A stretch of DNA of 64,000 bases from assembly GCA_021776415.1 (NCBI GenBank), contig JAJFFY010000057.1:95190-159189 (forward strand), given 5' to 3'. The stretch comes from Hyphococcus sp. (lineage in GTDB: Bacteria; Pseudomonadota; Alphaproteobacteria; Caulobacterales; Parvularculaceae). The position numbers were made by a program, and so were the translations under genes. The notes under the pieces were generated by a model. The model saw only the letters and a list, made by a program, of their open reading frames with translations, did no database searches and was not told the DNA's origin. Shown piece after piece: positions 44,102-53,150 of this stretch (position 1 is the first letter of the stretch; each line of letters opens with the position of its first letter).

Positions 44102-44540
44102 ATTCATACAATCCCCGGCAATTAACCACGCTTTTATAATTTCACGGCAAGACCTTAAAATTCGAATTTACCTTATTCTTTCGTTGCATGCGCGAGAATG
44201 AGTTGTTACAAATTAACGGGGATAGCCAGGGGTGGCTGCAAGGGAACGGCCGATTGCAATTTGTTTTGGGAAAAAAGCGCAAATTTGACTCTTTAGTCAA
44301 AACGCCGTTTCAATATCAACGCAATCATGGAATTCAAAACGGACGCAGGGGCGTTCTCAGGGGCAGTATCGGGGTGGAAGAAATTTTTTCTATACAATTT
44401 ACGACGCCGACTTCAGGCCCGTTTTCTTCGGTTTCTGGTCAAGTTGTTTGGACAGATTCCAGACCGGGCCGCGCGTAATTTTTTCGTTGGCGTTCGCGCC
44501 GTAAACAGTCAGCCGCAACAATTCGGTAGGTGAGGCAAAT
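44102..44540. other. 439-bp region upstream of the TonB operon
   Basis: One forward frame of about 96 codons exists but looks like a shadow: no ribosome site and no motif. A 7-base inverted repeat TTTGACT/AGTCAAA (44284-44290, 44295-44301) is the best regulatory candidate. The operon promoter should lie here; no Fur-box-like TGATAATGAT stretch was seen. Confidence 0.5.
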
Positions 44541-45305
44541 ATGAATAGAGCAGCGATTTTAGGTTCAACGGCGGTATTGCTCGCGATGATATGCGCGCCC
44601 GTCCAGGCGCAGTTTAAATCTGCGATTGATACCAGCCAGCAAACCCAGCGCGACACCGCAAGATCGCAGCAGCGCATCGATCAACTTGATGATCAGACCG
44701 CGCGTTTGCTCAATGATTATCGTGCGAATTTGAAGCAGCTTGAAGCGGCGCGCCGCTACAACGCCTCGCTCAACCGCAACATTGATGCACAGAACAGCGA
44801 GATTGTTCGGCTGCGCGAAGACATCGACAATGTCGAAGGTCTGCAGCGTGCGATGCAGCCTTTGATGGAAGACATGGTTGCGCGCTTCAGTGATCTGGTG
44901 AATGCGGATCTGCCGTTCATGGTTGGCGAGCGCGCCGGACGGGCGGCTCGGCTCTCAACCATTCTCGACAATCCTTCAATGTCAGCAGCGCAGCGTTACC
45001 GCCTGATCGTCGAGGCCTATCAGATTGAAAACGAATATGGCCGGACTATCGGCTTTTATGAAGGCGTGGTCGGCGACGGCGAGGATGCGCTTACCGGGGA
45101 ATTCCTTCGGGTCGGCCGCATCGCGCTGATGTTTAAAACCCCCGACGATTCGGAATTGAAGATTTACGACGCCGCCGTCGGCGATTTCGTCGATCTTAAT
45201 CGCAGCTACCTGCAGGACGTGAAGTTCGGCCTCAGAATGGCGAAAGAACAAACCGCGCCGGACATTTTCTTCGTTCCAGTTAAACCGCCAGTTTCGGCTC
45301 AGTAA
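44541..45305 (+). CDS. DUF3450 periplasmic coiled-coil protein of a TonB2-type system
   Basis: 254 residues. The signal peptide is about 1-22 (APVQAQ). A long coiled coil (residues about 25-110, QQRIDQLDDQTARLLNDYRA) precedes a C-terminal DUF3450 domain. In vibrios the DUF3450 gene starts the TonB2 operon, and its protein may scaffold TonB-ExbB contacts. Start of the seven-gene unit; 30 bases separate it from the next gene. Confidence 0.85.
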   Translation: MNRAAILGSTAVLLAMICAPVQAQFKSAIDTSQQTQRDTARSQQRIDQLDDQTARLLNDYRANLKQLEAARRYNASLNRNIDAQNSEIVRLREDIDNVEGLQRAMQPLMEDMVARFSDLVNADLPFMVGERAGRAARLSTILDNPSMSAAQRYRLIVEAYQIENEYGRTIGFYEGVVGDGEDALTGEFLRVGRIALMFKTPDDSELKIYDAAVGDFVDLNRSYLQDVKFGLRMAKEQTAPDIFFVPVKPPVSAQ

Positions 45306-45335
45306 CGCCAGCTTAAGGCAAGGGATAAACAAGTC

Positions 45336-46718
45336 ATGAAATTCTTCAAACTTGCAGGTCTTTCTCTGGTTGCCGGCGTTGCCGCTCTCGGAATGGACAT
45401 GTCAAACGGTCAATTCACCTCCGGCGCCCTGGCGCAGGACACTGCGGTGACCCTTGATCAGGTGCTCAACGCGGTGCGCCGTGAACGCACCGAGGTCAGT
45501 CAGGAAAATCGCGACCGCGAGGCGCAGTTTTTGCGCGAGCGCAACCAGCAGCAGTCGGCGCTCAATCGCGTCAAGGCGCAGGTCGCCGCCGCGGAAGCAG
45601 AATCCACTCGGCTTGAAGGGGTGATGGACGCCAACAAGCTGGTGATCGAAGCGCTTGATGAAGAGCTCGCCGACAAACAGGGCGAGTTCCAGGAGCTATT
45701 CGGCGCCGCGCGTTCCGCCGCCGCCGACCTTAACGCGCAAGTCACGCGGTCGATCATCTCCACCCAGTTCCCGGGCCGGAGTGAGACCTTGGTTGAGCTG
45801 GCGCAAACTAAAAAACTGCCGAGTGAAGACCAGCTTCGCGATCTTTGGGACATCATGATCCAGCAGATTGCCGAACAGGCAAAAACCACGACCTTCCAGA
45901 CACGGGTTGTGCTGGCGAATGGTGAGACCGCAGACGAAACGGTGACGCGGATCGGTCCGTTTGTTGCATTTTCCGGCGGCAAATATCTCACCTATAGCGA
46001 CGGCCGCTTGAAGTTCCTTGCGCGCCAGCCCGCCAGCGACATCACCGGCGCGGCGAGCAAGGTTGAAAGAGCCACCGGCGACGGGTTCGTGCGCGGCGCC
46101 GTTGATCCCTCGCTGGGTCAGCTGCTCGATCTTAGCGTTTCAGCGCCAACCGTGACGGAACGTATCGATCAGGGCCGGTTTATCGGTAAGGTGATCTTGG
46201 TCGCCGCCGCTGTCGGCATGCTGATCGGCATCTATAAATGGGTGACCTTGACGATGCTGGCCGGCGCCGTGCGCAGCCAGGTGCGTCGTAAGAAGCCGTC
46301 CAAATCCAACCCGCTCGGCCGTGTCATGCTGGCTTATGAGAACACCCAGTCGAACGATGTGGAAACGGTGTCGCTCAAGCTGGACGATGCGATCCTGAAA
46401 GAGCTGCCAAGGCTCGAAAGTGGTCTTAATCTGGTGAAAGTGTTGGCCGCGACCGCGCCGCTTCTCGGGTTGCTCGGCACCGTTATCGGCATGATCAACA
46501 CCTTCCAGGCGATCACGCTGTTCGGCACCGGCGATCCGCAGATCATGGCTTCGGGTATTTCCGAAGCGCTGGTCACCACGGTGCTCGGTCTGATCGCGGC
46601 GATCCCGCTGCTCTTGCTCCACTCGTTTGCGGCCGGCGCCTCCAAGCGCGTCAGCCAAATTCTGGAAGAGCAAGCCGCCGGCATTATCGCCGAACATGCA
46701 GAAAGCGGTCGGGCCTAG
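45336..46718 (+). CDS. TtpC-like long ExbB/TolQ-family protein
   Basis: 460 residues. A signal sequence is followed by a periplasmic coiled-coil region (about 40-150), then a MotA/TolQ/ExbB proton-channel domain. The channel helices contain KVLAATAPLLGLLGTVIGMI, as in ExbB. The long N-terminal part makes it TtpC (TonB-dependent partner C), needed with ExbB2/D2 in TonB2 systems. Downstream by 27 bases is a standard ExbB. Confidence 0.88.
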   Translation: MKFFKLAGLSLVAGVAALGMDMSNGQFTSGALAQDTAVTLDQVLNAVRRERTEVSQENRDREAQFLRERNQQQSALNRVKAQVAAAEAESTRLEGVMDANKLVIEALDEELADKQGEFQELFGAARSAAADLNAQVTRSIISTQFPGRSETLVELAQTKKLPSEDQLRDLWDIMIQQIAEQAKTTTFQTRVVLANGETADETVTRIGPFVAFSGGKYLTYSDGRLKFLARQPASDITGAASKVERATGDGFVRGAVDPSLGQLLDLSVSAPTVTERIDQGRFIGKVILVAAAVGMLIGIYKWVTLTMLAGAVRSQVRRKKPSKSNPLGRVMLAYENTQSNDVETVSLKLDDAILKELPRLESGLNLVKVLAATAPLLGLLGTVIGMINTFQAITLFGTGDPQIMASGISEALVTTVLGLIAAIPLLLLHSFAAGASKRVSQILEEQAAGIIAEHAESGRA

Positions 46719-46745
46719 GGCCCGGCAGAAAGGGACCCTCGAGAG

Positions 46746-47279
46746 ATGCTCGAGCTTATAAACCCTTCGATCGCCTTCGATGCGCTGATGGACTTTCTCT
46801 CAGCGGGCGGCAACGTGCTTGTCATCATCATGGTCACGACATTTTTTATGTGGGCCTTGATCATCGAACGGATGATGTACTGGTCCGGCGCCCATTCCGG
46901 CGTCGCCAAACGCGCGGCGCGGGCATGGTCCGCGCGCACCGATCACAAATCCTGGTACGCCCATGCGGTGCGTGACAAGCTGATCTCTGAAGCCATGCAG
47001 GAAGCCTCGCGCTTCAACAGCGTCATTCGCGCACTTGTCGCGGTGACGCCGCTGCTTGGCCTGCTCGGCACGGTGACCGGCATGGTTGAAGTGTTCGATG
47101 TGATGGCGGTTACCGGCTCGTCCAATGCGCGGCTGATGGCGGCGGGTATTTCCAAAGCGACGATCCCAACTATGGCTGGCCTGGTGGCGTCTCTGTCCGG
47201 GTTGATCTTTATCAACACCTTTGACAGCAACGTTCAAAAGGCCTCCCACCGCATTTCCGACGATTTATTGATCGAGTAG
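46746..47279 (+). CDS. exbB: ExbB (MotA/TolQ/ExbB proton channel)
   Basis: 177 residues. Three transmembrane segments, with the conserved LVAVTPLLGLLGTVTGMVEVF and TIPTMAGLVASLSGLIFIN helices that line the proton channel. It works with ExbD and TonB in the inner membrane to transmit proton motive force. Four bases separate it from the first ExbD gene. Confidence 0.92.
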   Translation: MLELINPSIAFDALMDFLSAGGNVLVIIMVTTFFMWALIIERMMYWSGAHSGVAKRAARAWSARTDHKSWYAHAVRDKLISEAMQEASRFNSVIRALVAVTPLLGLLGTVTGMVEVFDVMAVTGSSNARLMAAGISKATIPTMAGLVASLSGLIFINTFDSNVQKASHRISDDLLIE

Positions 47280-47283
47280 AGCG

Positions 47284-47700
47284 ATGAGAAAAAAAGCCTC
47301 CCATCAGTCCGAAGAAGCAGATGTCAATATCACGCCGCTGCTTGATATCGTCTTTATCCTGCTGATCTTCTTTATCGTTACCGCGACCTTCCTGCGCGAA
47401 AAAGGCATCGATGTCCGCACGCCGGAAGATACGCCCCCGGAAGATATTGTCGCTCCGCCGCCCGCACTGTTGCTTGCTGTGCAGGAGGACGGATTTGTTC
47501 GCGTCAACAATGTGCGTGTGATCGATCCGGCATCGGTAAAGCCCGTGGTGCAGGAATTTGTCGCGCGCGAGCCACGGGGCGTTGTCCTCGTTAGCGCCGC
47601 GCCGGAATCTGAATCCGGCGTTGCGGTTCAGGTGATGGACCAGGCGCAAGATGGCGGCGCCGGTGCGGTGTCGCTGGCGTTGCAGAAAGAACAAGAATAA
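47284..47700 (+). CDS. exbD: ExbD, first copy
   Basis: 138 residues. The ExbD pattern ADVNITPLLDIVFILLIFFIV carries the conserved proton-path aspartate (TPLLDIVF), with one N-terminal transmembrane helix and a periplasmic domain. It lies between exbB and a second exbD. Having two ExbD genes in one operon is a known variant; the two proteins may form a heterodimer around the channel. Confidence 0.92.
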   Translation: MRKKASHQSEEADVNITPLLDIVFILLIFFIVTATFLREKGIDVRTPEDTPPEDIVAPPPALLLAVQEDGFVRVNNVRVIDPASVKPVVQEFVAREPRGVVLVSAAPESESGVAVQVMDQAQDGGAGAVSLALQKEQE

Positions 47701-47757
47701 GCGGCGAGGCGCTCGCCTCTCCGACGATCGTGTATTTAGTTTGCAAACGGATTAAAC

Positions 47758-48165
47758 ATGGCCAGACGCAACACATTTCAGAGGGAAGAAAGCGACGAGG
47801 ACGTCAACGTCACGCCGCTCCTCGATATCGTCTTCATTATGCTGATCTTTTTCATCGTCACCTCGACCTTCGTTAAAGAGCCTGGCATTGATGTTTTGCG
47901 GCCTGAAGCCGTCTCGGCGACGGACCGAAAAGCCGCCTCGATCATTGTCGCGATCTCCGCTGACGATGAAATCTGGATCAATGGCGATCTGGTCGAGCTA
48001 GCCGAAGTAAAAACCATCGTTGCGCAACTGCGCGTGGAGAACCCGAAGGGGACAGCGGTGGTGCAGGCCGACGCGACATCTAAAACGCGGATGCTTGTAG
48101 AAGTCGTTACCCAAATTCGCGCCACCGGCATCAGTGATGTCGCTGTCTCGACTGAAGACGTTTAG
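47758..48165 (+). CDS. exbD: ExbD, second copy
   Basis: 135 residues. EDVNVTPLLDIVFIMLIFFIV matches the first copy and keeps the channel aspartate. The periplasmic part differs (ETASGR-type region absent; VEVVTQIRATGI present), so the two are paralogues with separate roles. It is 57 bases after the first copy, and 11 bases precede the TonB gene. Confidence 0.92.
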   Translation: MARRNTFQREESDEDVNVTPLLDIVFIMLIFFIVTSTFVKEPGIDVLRPEAVSATDRKAASIIVAISADDEIWINGDLVELAEVKTIVAQLRVENPKGTAVVQADATSKTRMLVEVVTQIRATGISDVAVSTEDV

Positions 48166-48176
48166 AGGAGGTCCGG

Positions 48177-48776
48177 ATGGGATCTTTCATTCGCTTGATT
48201 ATGGGCGTGCCTGTGGCTTTCGCTGTCACGGGGTTGTTGTTCCTGTTTATGGCGGCGATGATTAAAGGCCCGACGCGGCTCGATGAAGAAAAGGACTCCG
48301 TCAATATCAGCATTACCGCGAAGATTGACGATACCGACCTCAACAGCGCCAATAAAGATTTCAAACGGCCGACGCTTGATGCGCCGCCGCCGCCGCCGCC
48401 GGCCGTCAACGATCCGTCAAACCGTCCGGCGCTGGATGGCGTGCGGGCCGCGATCCCGACGATTGACGCCAATCTCAGCATTGGCTCCGGGTTCAACCCC
48501 GACCGTGACGCGCAGCCACTGGTGCGTATTCCGCCGCAGTTTCCTGACCGTTGTCAGAACCGGGCGGGCTCTGAGGAAACGGTGCTGCTTCAATTCGATG
48601 TGACGCCGGCAGGGCAGACGACAAATATCGAAGTCATCGATAGTTCCAATAGTTGCTTTAACCGTTCGGCGGCGCGATCGGTCGAGCGCTGGAAATATCA
48701 ACCGAAGATTGTCGACAATAATGCGGAATGGCGTCGTGGGGTCGTAACGCAAATTACCTTCCGGCTTGAGGAGTAG
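48177..48776 (+). CDS. TonB energy transducer protein
   Basis: 199 residues. One N-terminal transmembrane helix (about 5-28), a short proline-rich spacer (DAPPPPPPAVNDP near 64-76), and a TonB C-terminal domain (about 105-199) with QFDVTPAGQTTNIEVIDSS and SVERWKYQPKI. The spacer is much shorter than in TonB1 proteins, as in TonB2 types. A GAGGAGG site precedes the start. It probably energises outer-membrane receptors through the upstream ExbB/D/TtpC. Confidence 0.88.
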   Translation: MGSFIRLIMGVPVAFAVTGLLFLFMAAMIKGPTRLDEEKDSVNISITAKIDDTDLNSANKDFKRPTLDAPPPPPPAVNDPSNRPALDGVRAAIPTIDANLSIGSGFNPDRDAQPLVRIPPQFPDRCQNRAGSEETVLLQFDVTPAGQTTNIEVIDSSNSCFNRSAARSVERWKYQPKIVDNNAEWRRGVVTQITFRLEE

Positions 48777-48867
48777 ACTGGGCGATTTGTGTGGCGGCGC
48801 TGATTTTTAAGATGGGTCGCGACAATAGGGGCTGCGCTAAAAGGCCGGACAATTATAAGGCGACGGG

Positions 48868-50427
48868 ATGTTTGAGATGCGTTGGAAATTCGCAAAAGTC
48901 TTTATAACCGCCTCTGCGGTCGCGCTTGCTGTAGCCACGGCGAGCACGCCGGCAATGGCGCAACAATGCGAGGCCGATGAGGGCGGGGCGTCCAAGACGC
49001 TCAATACGCGCGTCGCGCAATCGCTGGGGGCGGTCTTTGAGCTGATGCAGGCCGAGCAATATACGGAAGCTCTGGCCAGCCTGGACCAGCTGATCGCTCA
49101 GCGCGGCGGCAGCATGAAGGCCTTTGACAGGGCCACGACCTATGAATTGCGCGGCTCGGTTAAAGCCAGCTTAGAGGATTATCGCGGCGCCCAGCGCGAT
49201 TTCCAGGTTGCTCTTGATACCAATGAATTATCCGCCTCTCGTAATAATAATCTGCGCTATTATATATCTCAGATAAGCTTTCAGCTGGAAGACTTTCAGG
49301 GTGCGATCCGCGGGCTCAATGCCTGGATCAACAACGCCAAGGCTTGTGGCGACAAGGTTGACTCGAACGCATACTATCTGCTTGCCGCGGCCTATATACA
49401 ATCAACGCCGCCGAATTATCGCGCAGCACTGCAGCCGGCGGAGCAGGCGATTGCCGGGGCGGCGGAGCCGAAAAAAAGCCATTACGACCTTGCTAACCTC
49501 GTCTATTCCGAAACCAATGCGAGCGCCAAACGGATGGCGTTGCTGGAAGAGATGGTCAATTTCTGGCCGGGTGAGAAAGGTTACTGGACACAACTCTCCG
49601 GCGCCTATTCCACGGCCGGTAAGGACCGCGATGCGTTTTCAGTTCTGGAAGTCGCTTATCGCGCCGGCCTTTTATCGACGGAATCTGAGCTTAAAACGCT
49701 GGTCCAGTATTATTCATTTTTTGACAATCCCTATCGCGGCGCAAAAATGCTTGAGCGCGAAATGGGCGCCGGCAATATCAAACGCACTAAGGACAATCTT
49801 GTCTTGCTGTCGCAGCTGTGGTCGCAGTCGCGAGAGCACAAAAAATCGATCCCGATTCTGCGCGAAGCTGCGCGCGGCGCATCTAAGGGCGATCTATCCT
49901 ACCGTTTGGGTCAGGTGCTGCTGGCGGACGAGCAATACGCAGCCGCCCAGACTGCGCTTGAACTCGCCCTTAACAAGGGCGGTATGAATCGCAAGAATAC
50001 CGGCGACGCCTGGCTGCTTCTTGGCACCGCGCGGTTCAGTCAGGCCGGTCCGGAAAGCACAGGCGTCTGGGCCAATGCACGGCGCGCATTCGTTAACGCC
50101 CAGCGTTATGAAACCGCACGCAAACGCGCCACCGACTGGATCACCTATATTGACGCCGTTGCCGACACTTATAAGCGCGGGGTTGAGTTGGCGGACCGTC
50201 AGATACGTGAGCGTTGCGAGCAGGATCAGGGTCGCCTCGAGCGCGATCAGCGCATTCGCGATCTGCAAAACCGTCCGGTGACAGCCGAAGACCGGGCGCT
50301 TGAAACTGAATTCCTGGAACGCTGCACCGGCCCGCTTGGCTTGGATGAAGTCGCCGAGGGTGGCGGCGGTGGTGGCGATGACGCAGAGATTGCCGCCGAA
50401 GAAGGCGAGAGCGACGGCGCGAATTAG
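48868..50427 (+). CDS. TPR periplasmic protein of the TonB2-type operon
   Basis: 519 residues. The signal peptide is about 1-32 (STPAMAQ). Tetratricopeptide-like helix pairs follow (about residues 50-430), with an acidic Gly-rich end (EGGGGGDDAEIAAEEGE). In vibrio TonB2 operons a TPR protein (TpcR-like) closes the gene set. The strong terminator follows. Its role may be to organise envelope contacts of the transducer. Confidence 0.85.
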   Translation: MFEMRWKFAKVFITASAVALAVATASTPAMAQQCEADEGGASKTLNTRVAQSLGAVFELMQAEQYTEALASLDQLIAQRGGSMKAFDRATTYELRGSVKASLEDYRGAQRDFQVALDTNELSASRNNNLRYYISQISFQLEDFQGAIRGLNAWINNAKACGDKVDSNAYYLLAAAYIQSTPPNYRAALQPAEQAIAGAAEPKKSHYDLANLVYSETNASAKRMALLEEMVNFWPGEKGYWTQLSGAYSTAGKDRDAFSVLEVAYRAGLLSTESELKTLVQYYSFFDNPYRGAKMLEREMGAGNIKRTKDNLVLLSQLWSQSREHKKSIPILREAARGASKGDLSYRLGQVLLADEQYAAAQTALELALNKGGMNRKNTGDAWLLLGTARFSQAGPESTGVWANARRAFVNAQRYETARKRATDWITYIDAVADTYKRGVELADRQIRERCEQDQGRLERDQRIRDLQNRPVTAEDRALETEFLERCTGPLGLDEVAEGGGGGGDDAEIAAEEGESDGAN

Positions 50428-50449
50428 CAAACGCGCAATTTCAAATTAA

Positions 50450-50480
50450 AAAAAGATCGGCCCCTCGGGTCGCTCTTTTT
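50450..50480. terminator. bidirectional terminator
   Basis: AAAAAGATCGGCCC (50450-50463) and GGGTCGCTCTTTTT (50467-50480) pair with two mismatches and have A/T runs on both sides. It ends the TonB operon and, read from the other strand, the convergent lipoprotein gene. Confidence 0.8.
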
Positions 50481-50501
50481 AATTCGCGCCTTAACAATCC
50501 C

Positions 50502-50816
50502 TTAATATTCGTTGCGCTCGCCTAGTATTCGTCCGCCGTCGCTCGCATCCGGGGTGCGGTTGGAGCACTCCAGATAGCCCTGGCGCCAGCCCGCCCGATA
50601 AGCCCGGTCATTTTCAAAGGCGTAAGCGTCGCGCTCATATTTTGTTGAAAAACTCTTATCTTCCTCGTTGGAAGTGGTGCAGCCATCGCCATAGCCGACA
50701 TGAAAACTCGGTTGCTCACGCAGCGCCAGATCTTCGGGCGAGAGGGTGCAGCCGGCAAGGGTCGCAGCGATGGCGACCGGAACAATACGATACAACAAGG
50801 CGCGGATCCTTTTCAT
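50502..50816 (-). CDS. small outer-membrane lipoprotein
   Basis: 104 residues. The lipobox LAGC (about 19-22) follows a hydrophobic signal. The mature part has two further cysteines and aromatic-rich GYGDGCTTSNEE and YRAGWRQGYLECS phrases. The family is not recognised. It is convergent with the TonB operon through a shared terminator and its 5' region overlaps the upstream end of the DUF2336 gene's open frame. Confidence 0.72.
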   Translation of the reverse strand: MKRIRALLYRIVPVAIAATLAGCTLSPEDLALREQPSFHVGYGDGCTTSNEEDKSFSTKYERDAYAFENDRAYRAGWRQGYLECSNRTPDASDGGRILGERNEY

Positions 50817-50939
50817 CTACCCCCGATCTATAGCAAAAGGCCGCCCCGGCGTCTTGGAAAACCCGTCCTAAAAGTGAAATCACCCGTTAACGGTGTTCCG
50901 GTTACAACGATTGGCAGGAAACACTGGAATTTGGCGGAA

Positions 50940-52172
50940 ATGGCTGACTTTGACATTGCGGGCAATGTGGAACCCACGCCCGACGCGGAAACGCTGCTGA
51001 CGCCGATCACCGCGATCGGTCCGACGCCGCGCGCCCAATTGGTGCGCAAACTCTCTGATATCGTGGTTTTGCCCACGGGGAGGATCTCATCGAATGAACG
51101 CGCGCTGGTGGCCGACATTTTGCTCCAGGTCGTCGACAATGTTGAGGTTGCGCTGCGCATGGAAATCGCCGCGCGTATCGCCAGAGTGGCCGAATGCCCG
51201 CCGGCGCTGATCAACGCCTTACTGGTCGATGAGCCGGAAGTTGCAGAGAAAATAATTGTCGGCGCCCAAACCATTCCCGAAGCCTTGTTGATTGAGGCCG
51301 CGCGCGAGGGCGGGGGCGCGCATCGGTTGATGATTGCAAAGCGCGTCGATCTGACCACGGCGGTGGCCGATGCGCTGCTGCGAAAAGGCGAGCCGGAGGT
51401 TTGTAATGCGGTCTTAAAGCGCGATGAATGCCGGCTGTCGCCAAACGCCATCAACACGCTGGTAGCGCTCAGCGCAACCCGCAAGGATCTGCAACCATTG
51501 CTCCTGCGCCGCAGCGAATTGGAGCCGGCGCATGGCTTTATGATGTTCTGGTGGGTCGGCAAGGAACACCGCCGGCGCATCCTTGCACGGTTCTCGCTTG
51601 ATCGCCGGATTATCCAGGACGTGCTGGCTGATCTTTATCCGAAAGTGTTTCGTACAAAGAGCGAGCCGGACCCGTTTGTGCGCGATATTTTAATCCTCGC
51701 CGAACGCCGCCATCGTCCGCGCGGAATTGACGGCGAGCGGGTGGGTATGGATATGGTTTTGCGCACCCTGGCGGCGGCGCAAAAATATCCGGCGCAGGAA
51801 ATTATTGATGCGGTGGCTATGGTTGCGGGCATCTCGCGCGAGCTGGCCGCGCGCATCCTTCGCGATCCGGCTGGCGAGCCTTATGCGGTGATGTGTAAAA
51901 GCCTTGGCATTCCGCGCGATGATTTTTTCGCGCTGTTTGAGACCGAGGATGGGGAAGACGCCCAAGCGACGGAAAAAGCCGAATATCTGATGGCGATATT
52001 TGATTCCATGGCGCGTGATTTCTCCCGCGCGGTCTTGCGCTACTGGGATTGGGATTCCAATCCGCGCATCGCCCTCATCACTCGCCTGTTGGGTCTTGAG
52101 CAGGGGCTGGATATTGAACAGGCTGCCGACCTTAAACAAAAACTCGGCCTGGCTGAGGATTTCGTAGATTAA
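50940..52172 (+). CDS. DUF2336 domain-containing protein
   Basis: 410 residues from ATG 50940. The helical-repeat DUF2336 region (VRKLSDIVVLP, then repeated DEPEVAEKIIVGA-type helices) fills about 45-300. The family is common in Caulobacterales and Rhodospirillales; its function is unknown, and members often occur near cell-cycle genes. The frame is open 80 codons upstream but that part is opposite the lipoprotein gene and is not used. Confidence 0.82.
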   Translation: MADFDIAGNVEPTPDAETLLTPITAIGPTPRAQLVRKLSDIVVLPTGRISSNERALVADILLQVVDNVEVALRMEIAARIARVAECPPALINALLVDEPEVAEKIIVGAQTIPEALLIEAAREGGGAHRLMIAKRVDLTTAVADALLRKGEPEVCNAVLKRDECRLSPNAINTLVALSATRKDLQPLLLRRSELEPAHGFMMFWWVGKEHRRRILARFSLDRRIIQDVLADLYPKVFRTKSEPDPFVRDILILAERRHRPRGIDGERVGMDMVLRTLAAAQKYPAQEIIDAVAMVAGISRELAARILRDPAGEPYAVMCKSLGIPRDDFFALFETEDGEDAQATEKAEYLMAIFDSMARDFSRAVLRYWDWDSNPRIALITRLLGLEQGLDIEQAADLKQKLGLAEDFVD

Positions 52173-52433
52173 AGCGCCAACTTTGTTGGGATAAAACACG
52201 AAAAAATATTCCGGCGGCGCCTTAAGTCTCGCTTAATCGTGTTGTGTCATAACATGCCTGCGCTGGTCGCGGCCTTGCGTATCTAGGTTGCTTCCGGCGT
52301 TACTTTTTTTACCGTTTATTATCTCCAAACAATTTGAATGAAATTACCATTGTGCGCTGCTCGCGGTGTTAACACGAGCTGTGACATAATTTGCCGCGAA
52401 CATTCTGTTCGAAGATGAATTTCTGGAGGGCGC
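52173..52433. other. 261-bp gap between DUF2336 and parA-like genes
   Basis: No gene, strong hairpin or repeat is seen. AT-rich bases near 52330-52420 may contain the promoter of the ParA-like gene. Confidence 0.4.
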
Positions 52434-53150
52434 ATGTTTCCATCGATGCGTGTCATTGTCTTTGCGTCGCAAAAGGGCGGGTCTGGCAAGACAACATTGT
52501 CTGGCCATATTGCAGTGGAAGCCGAACGTCAGGGTGCGGGACCGGTTGCGTTGATCGACACCGATCCGCAAGGCTCGCTGGCGAAATGGTGGAATGTACG
52601 CAAAGACCCGGCGCCGGCGTTTATTCAATCGGTATTTTCAAACCTGTTCTACGATCTCGACAGCGCCCGCGACGAGGGCTTCCGCATGGTCGTCATCGAC
52701 ACCCCCCCGGCGGTGACCCGGGCGATTTCAGAAGTGGTGAGCTTTGCCGATATTGTCGTTGCGCCGACCCGGCCGAGCCCGCATGATTTGCGCGCAGTCG
52801 GGCCGACGGTTGATATCGCTGAGTCCCGCGGCAAGCCGTTGATCTTTGTCGTCAATGGCGCAACCCCGCGCGCGCGTATTACCTCCGAGGCGGCGATTGC
52901 GCTTTCCCAGCACGGCACCGTCGCGCCAACGACAATCCATCACCGGGTCGATTTCGCGGCTTCGATGATTGACGGGCGCACGGTGATGGAGATTGACCCG
53001 TTCTGTCAGTCGTCGCTGGAAATCAGCGCATTGTGGAAATATTTATATGAGCGCCTGCAGCGTGCTGACGGCGGCTATGACGCTCAGGATCAGGCCGGGG
53101 CGGCTGCCGCCGCCAACGCACAAAACCGCGTATTCGGGCGCCGTGCGTAA
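52434..53150 (+). CDS. orphan ParA-family ATPase
   Basis: 238 residues from ATG 52434 (CTGGAGGG ribosome site 6 bases before). The deviant Walker A KGGSGKTT (about 15-22) has the signature lysine, Walker A' is VALIDTDPQG (about 41-50) and Walker B is VVIDTPPA. ParA ATPases bind DNA nonspecifically as ATP dimers and position cargo. No parB and no parS-like site are adjacent; the next gene is an RHH protein, so it is more like the orphan ParA pairs (PpfA-like or chemotaxis-type) than chromosome segregation ParA. TAA overlaps the next start (TAATG). Confidence 0.9.
   Translation: MFPSMRVIVFASQKGGSGKTTLSGHIAVEAERQGAGPVALIDTDPQGSLAKWWNVRKDPAPAFIQSVFSNLFYDLDSARDEGFRMVVIDTPPAVTRAISEVVSFADIVVAPTRPSPHDLRAVGPTVDIAESRGKPLIFVVNGATPRARITSEAAIALSQHGTVAPTTIHHRVDFAASMIDGRTVMEIDPFCQSSLEISALWKYLYERLQRADGGYDAQDQAGAAAAANAQNRVFGRRA

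Noticed and set aside
43867..44139. 90-codon frame over the tRNA-Gln gene
   Set aside because: It runs across the tRNA-Gln and has no family similarity.
44284..44301. FNR/CRP-like box TTTGACT-CTTT-AGTCAAA
   Set aside because: The half-site spacing (TTGAC-N6-GTCAA) does not fit the FNR TTGAT-N4-ATCAA pattern; kept only as an unassigned dyad.
44188..44478. 96-codon frame upstream of the TonB operon
   Set aside because: No ribosome site, no motif and AT-rich composition; treated as leader DNA.
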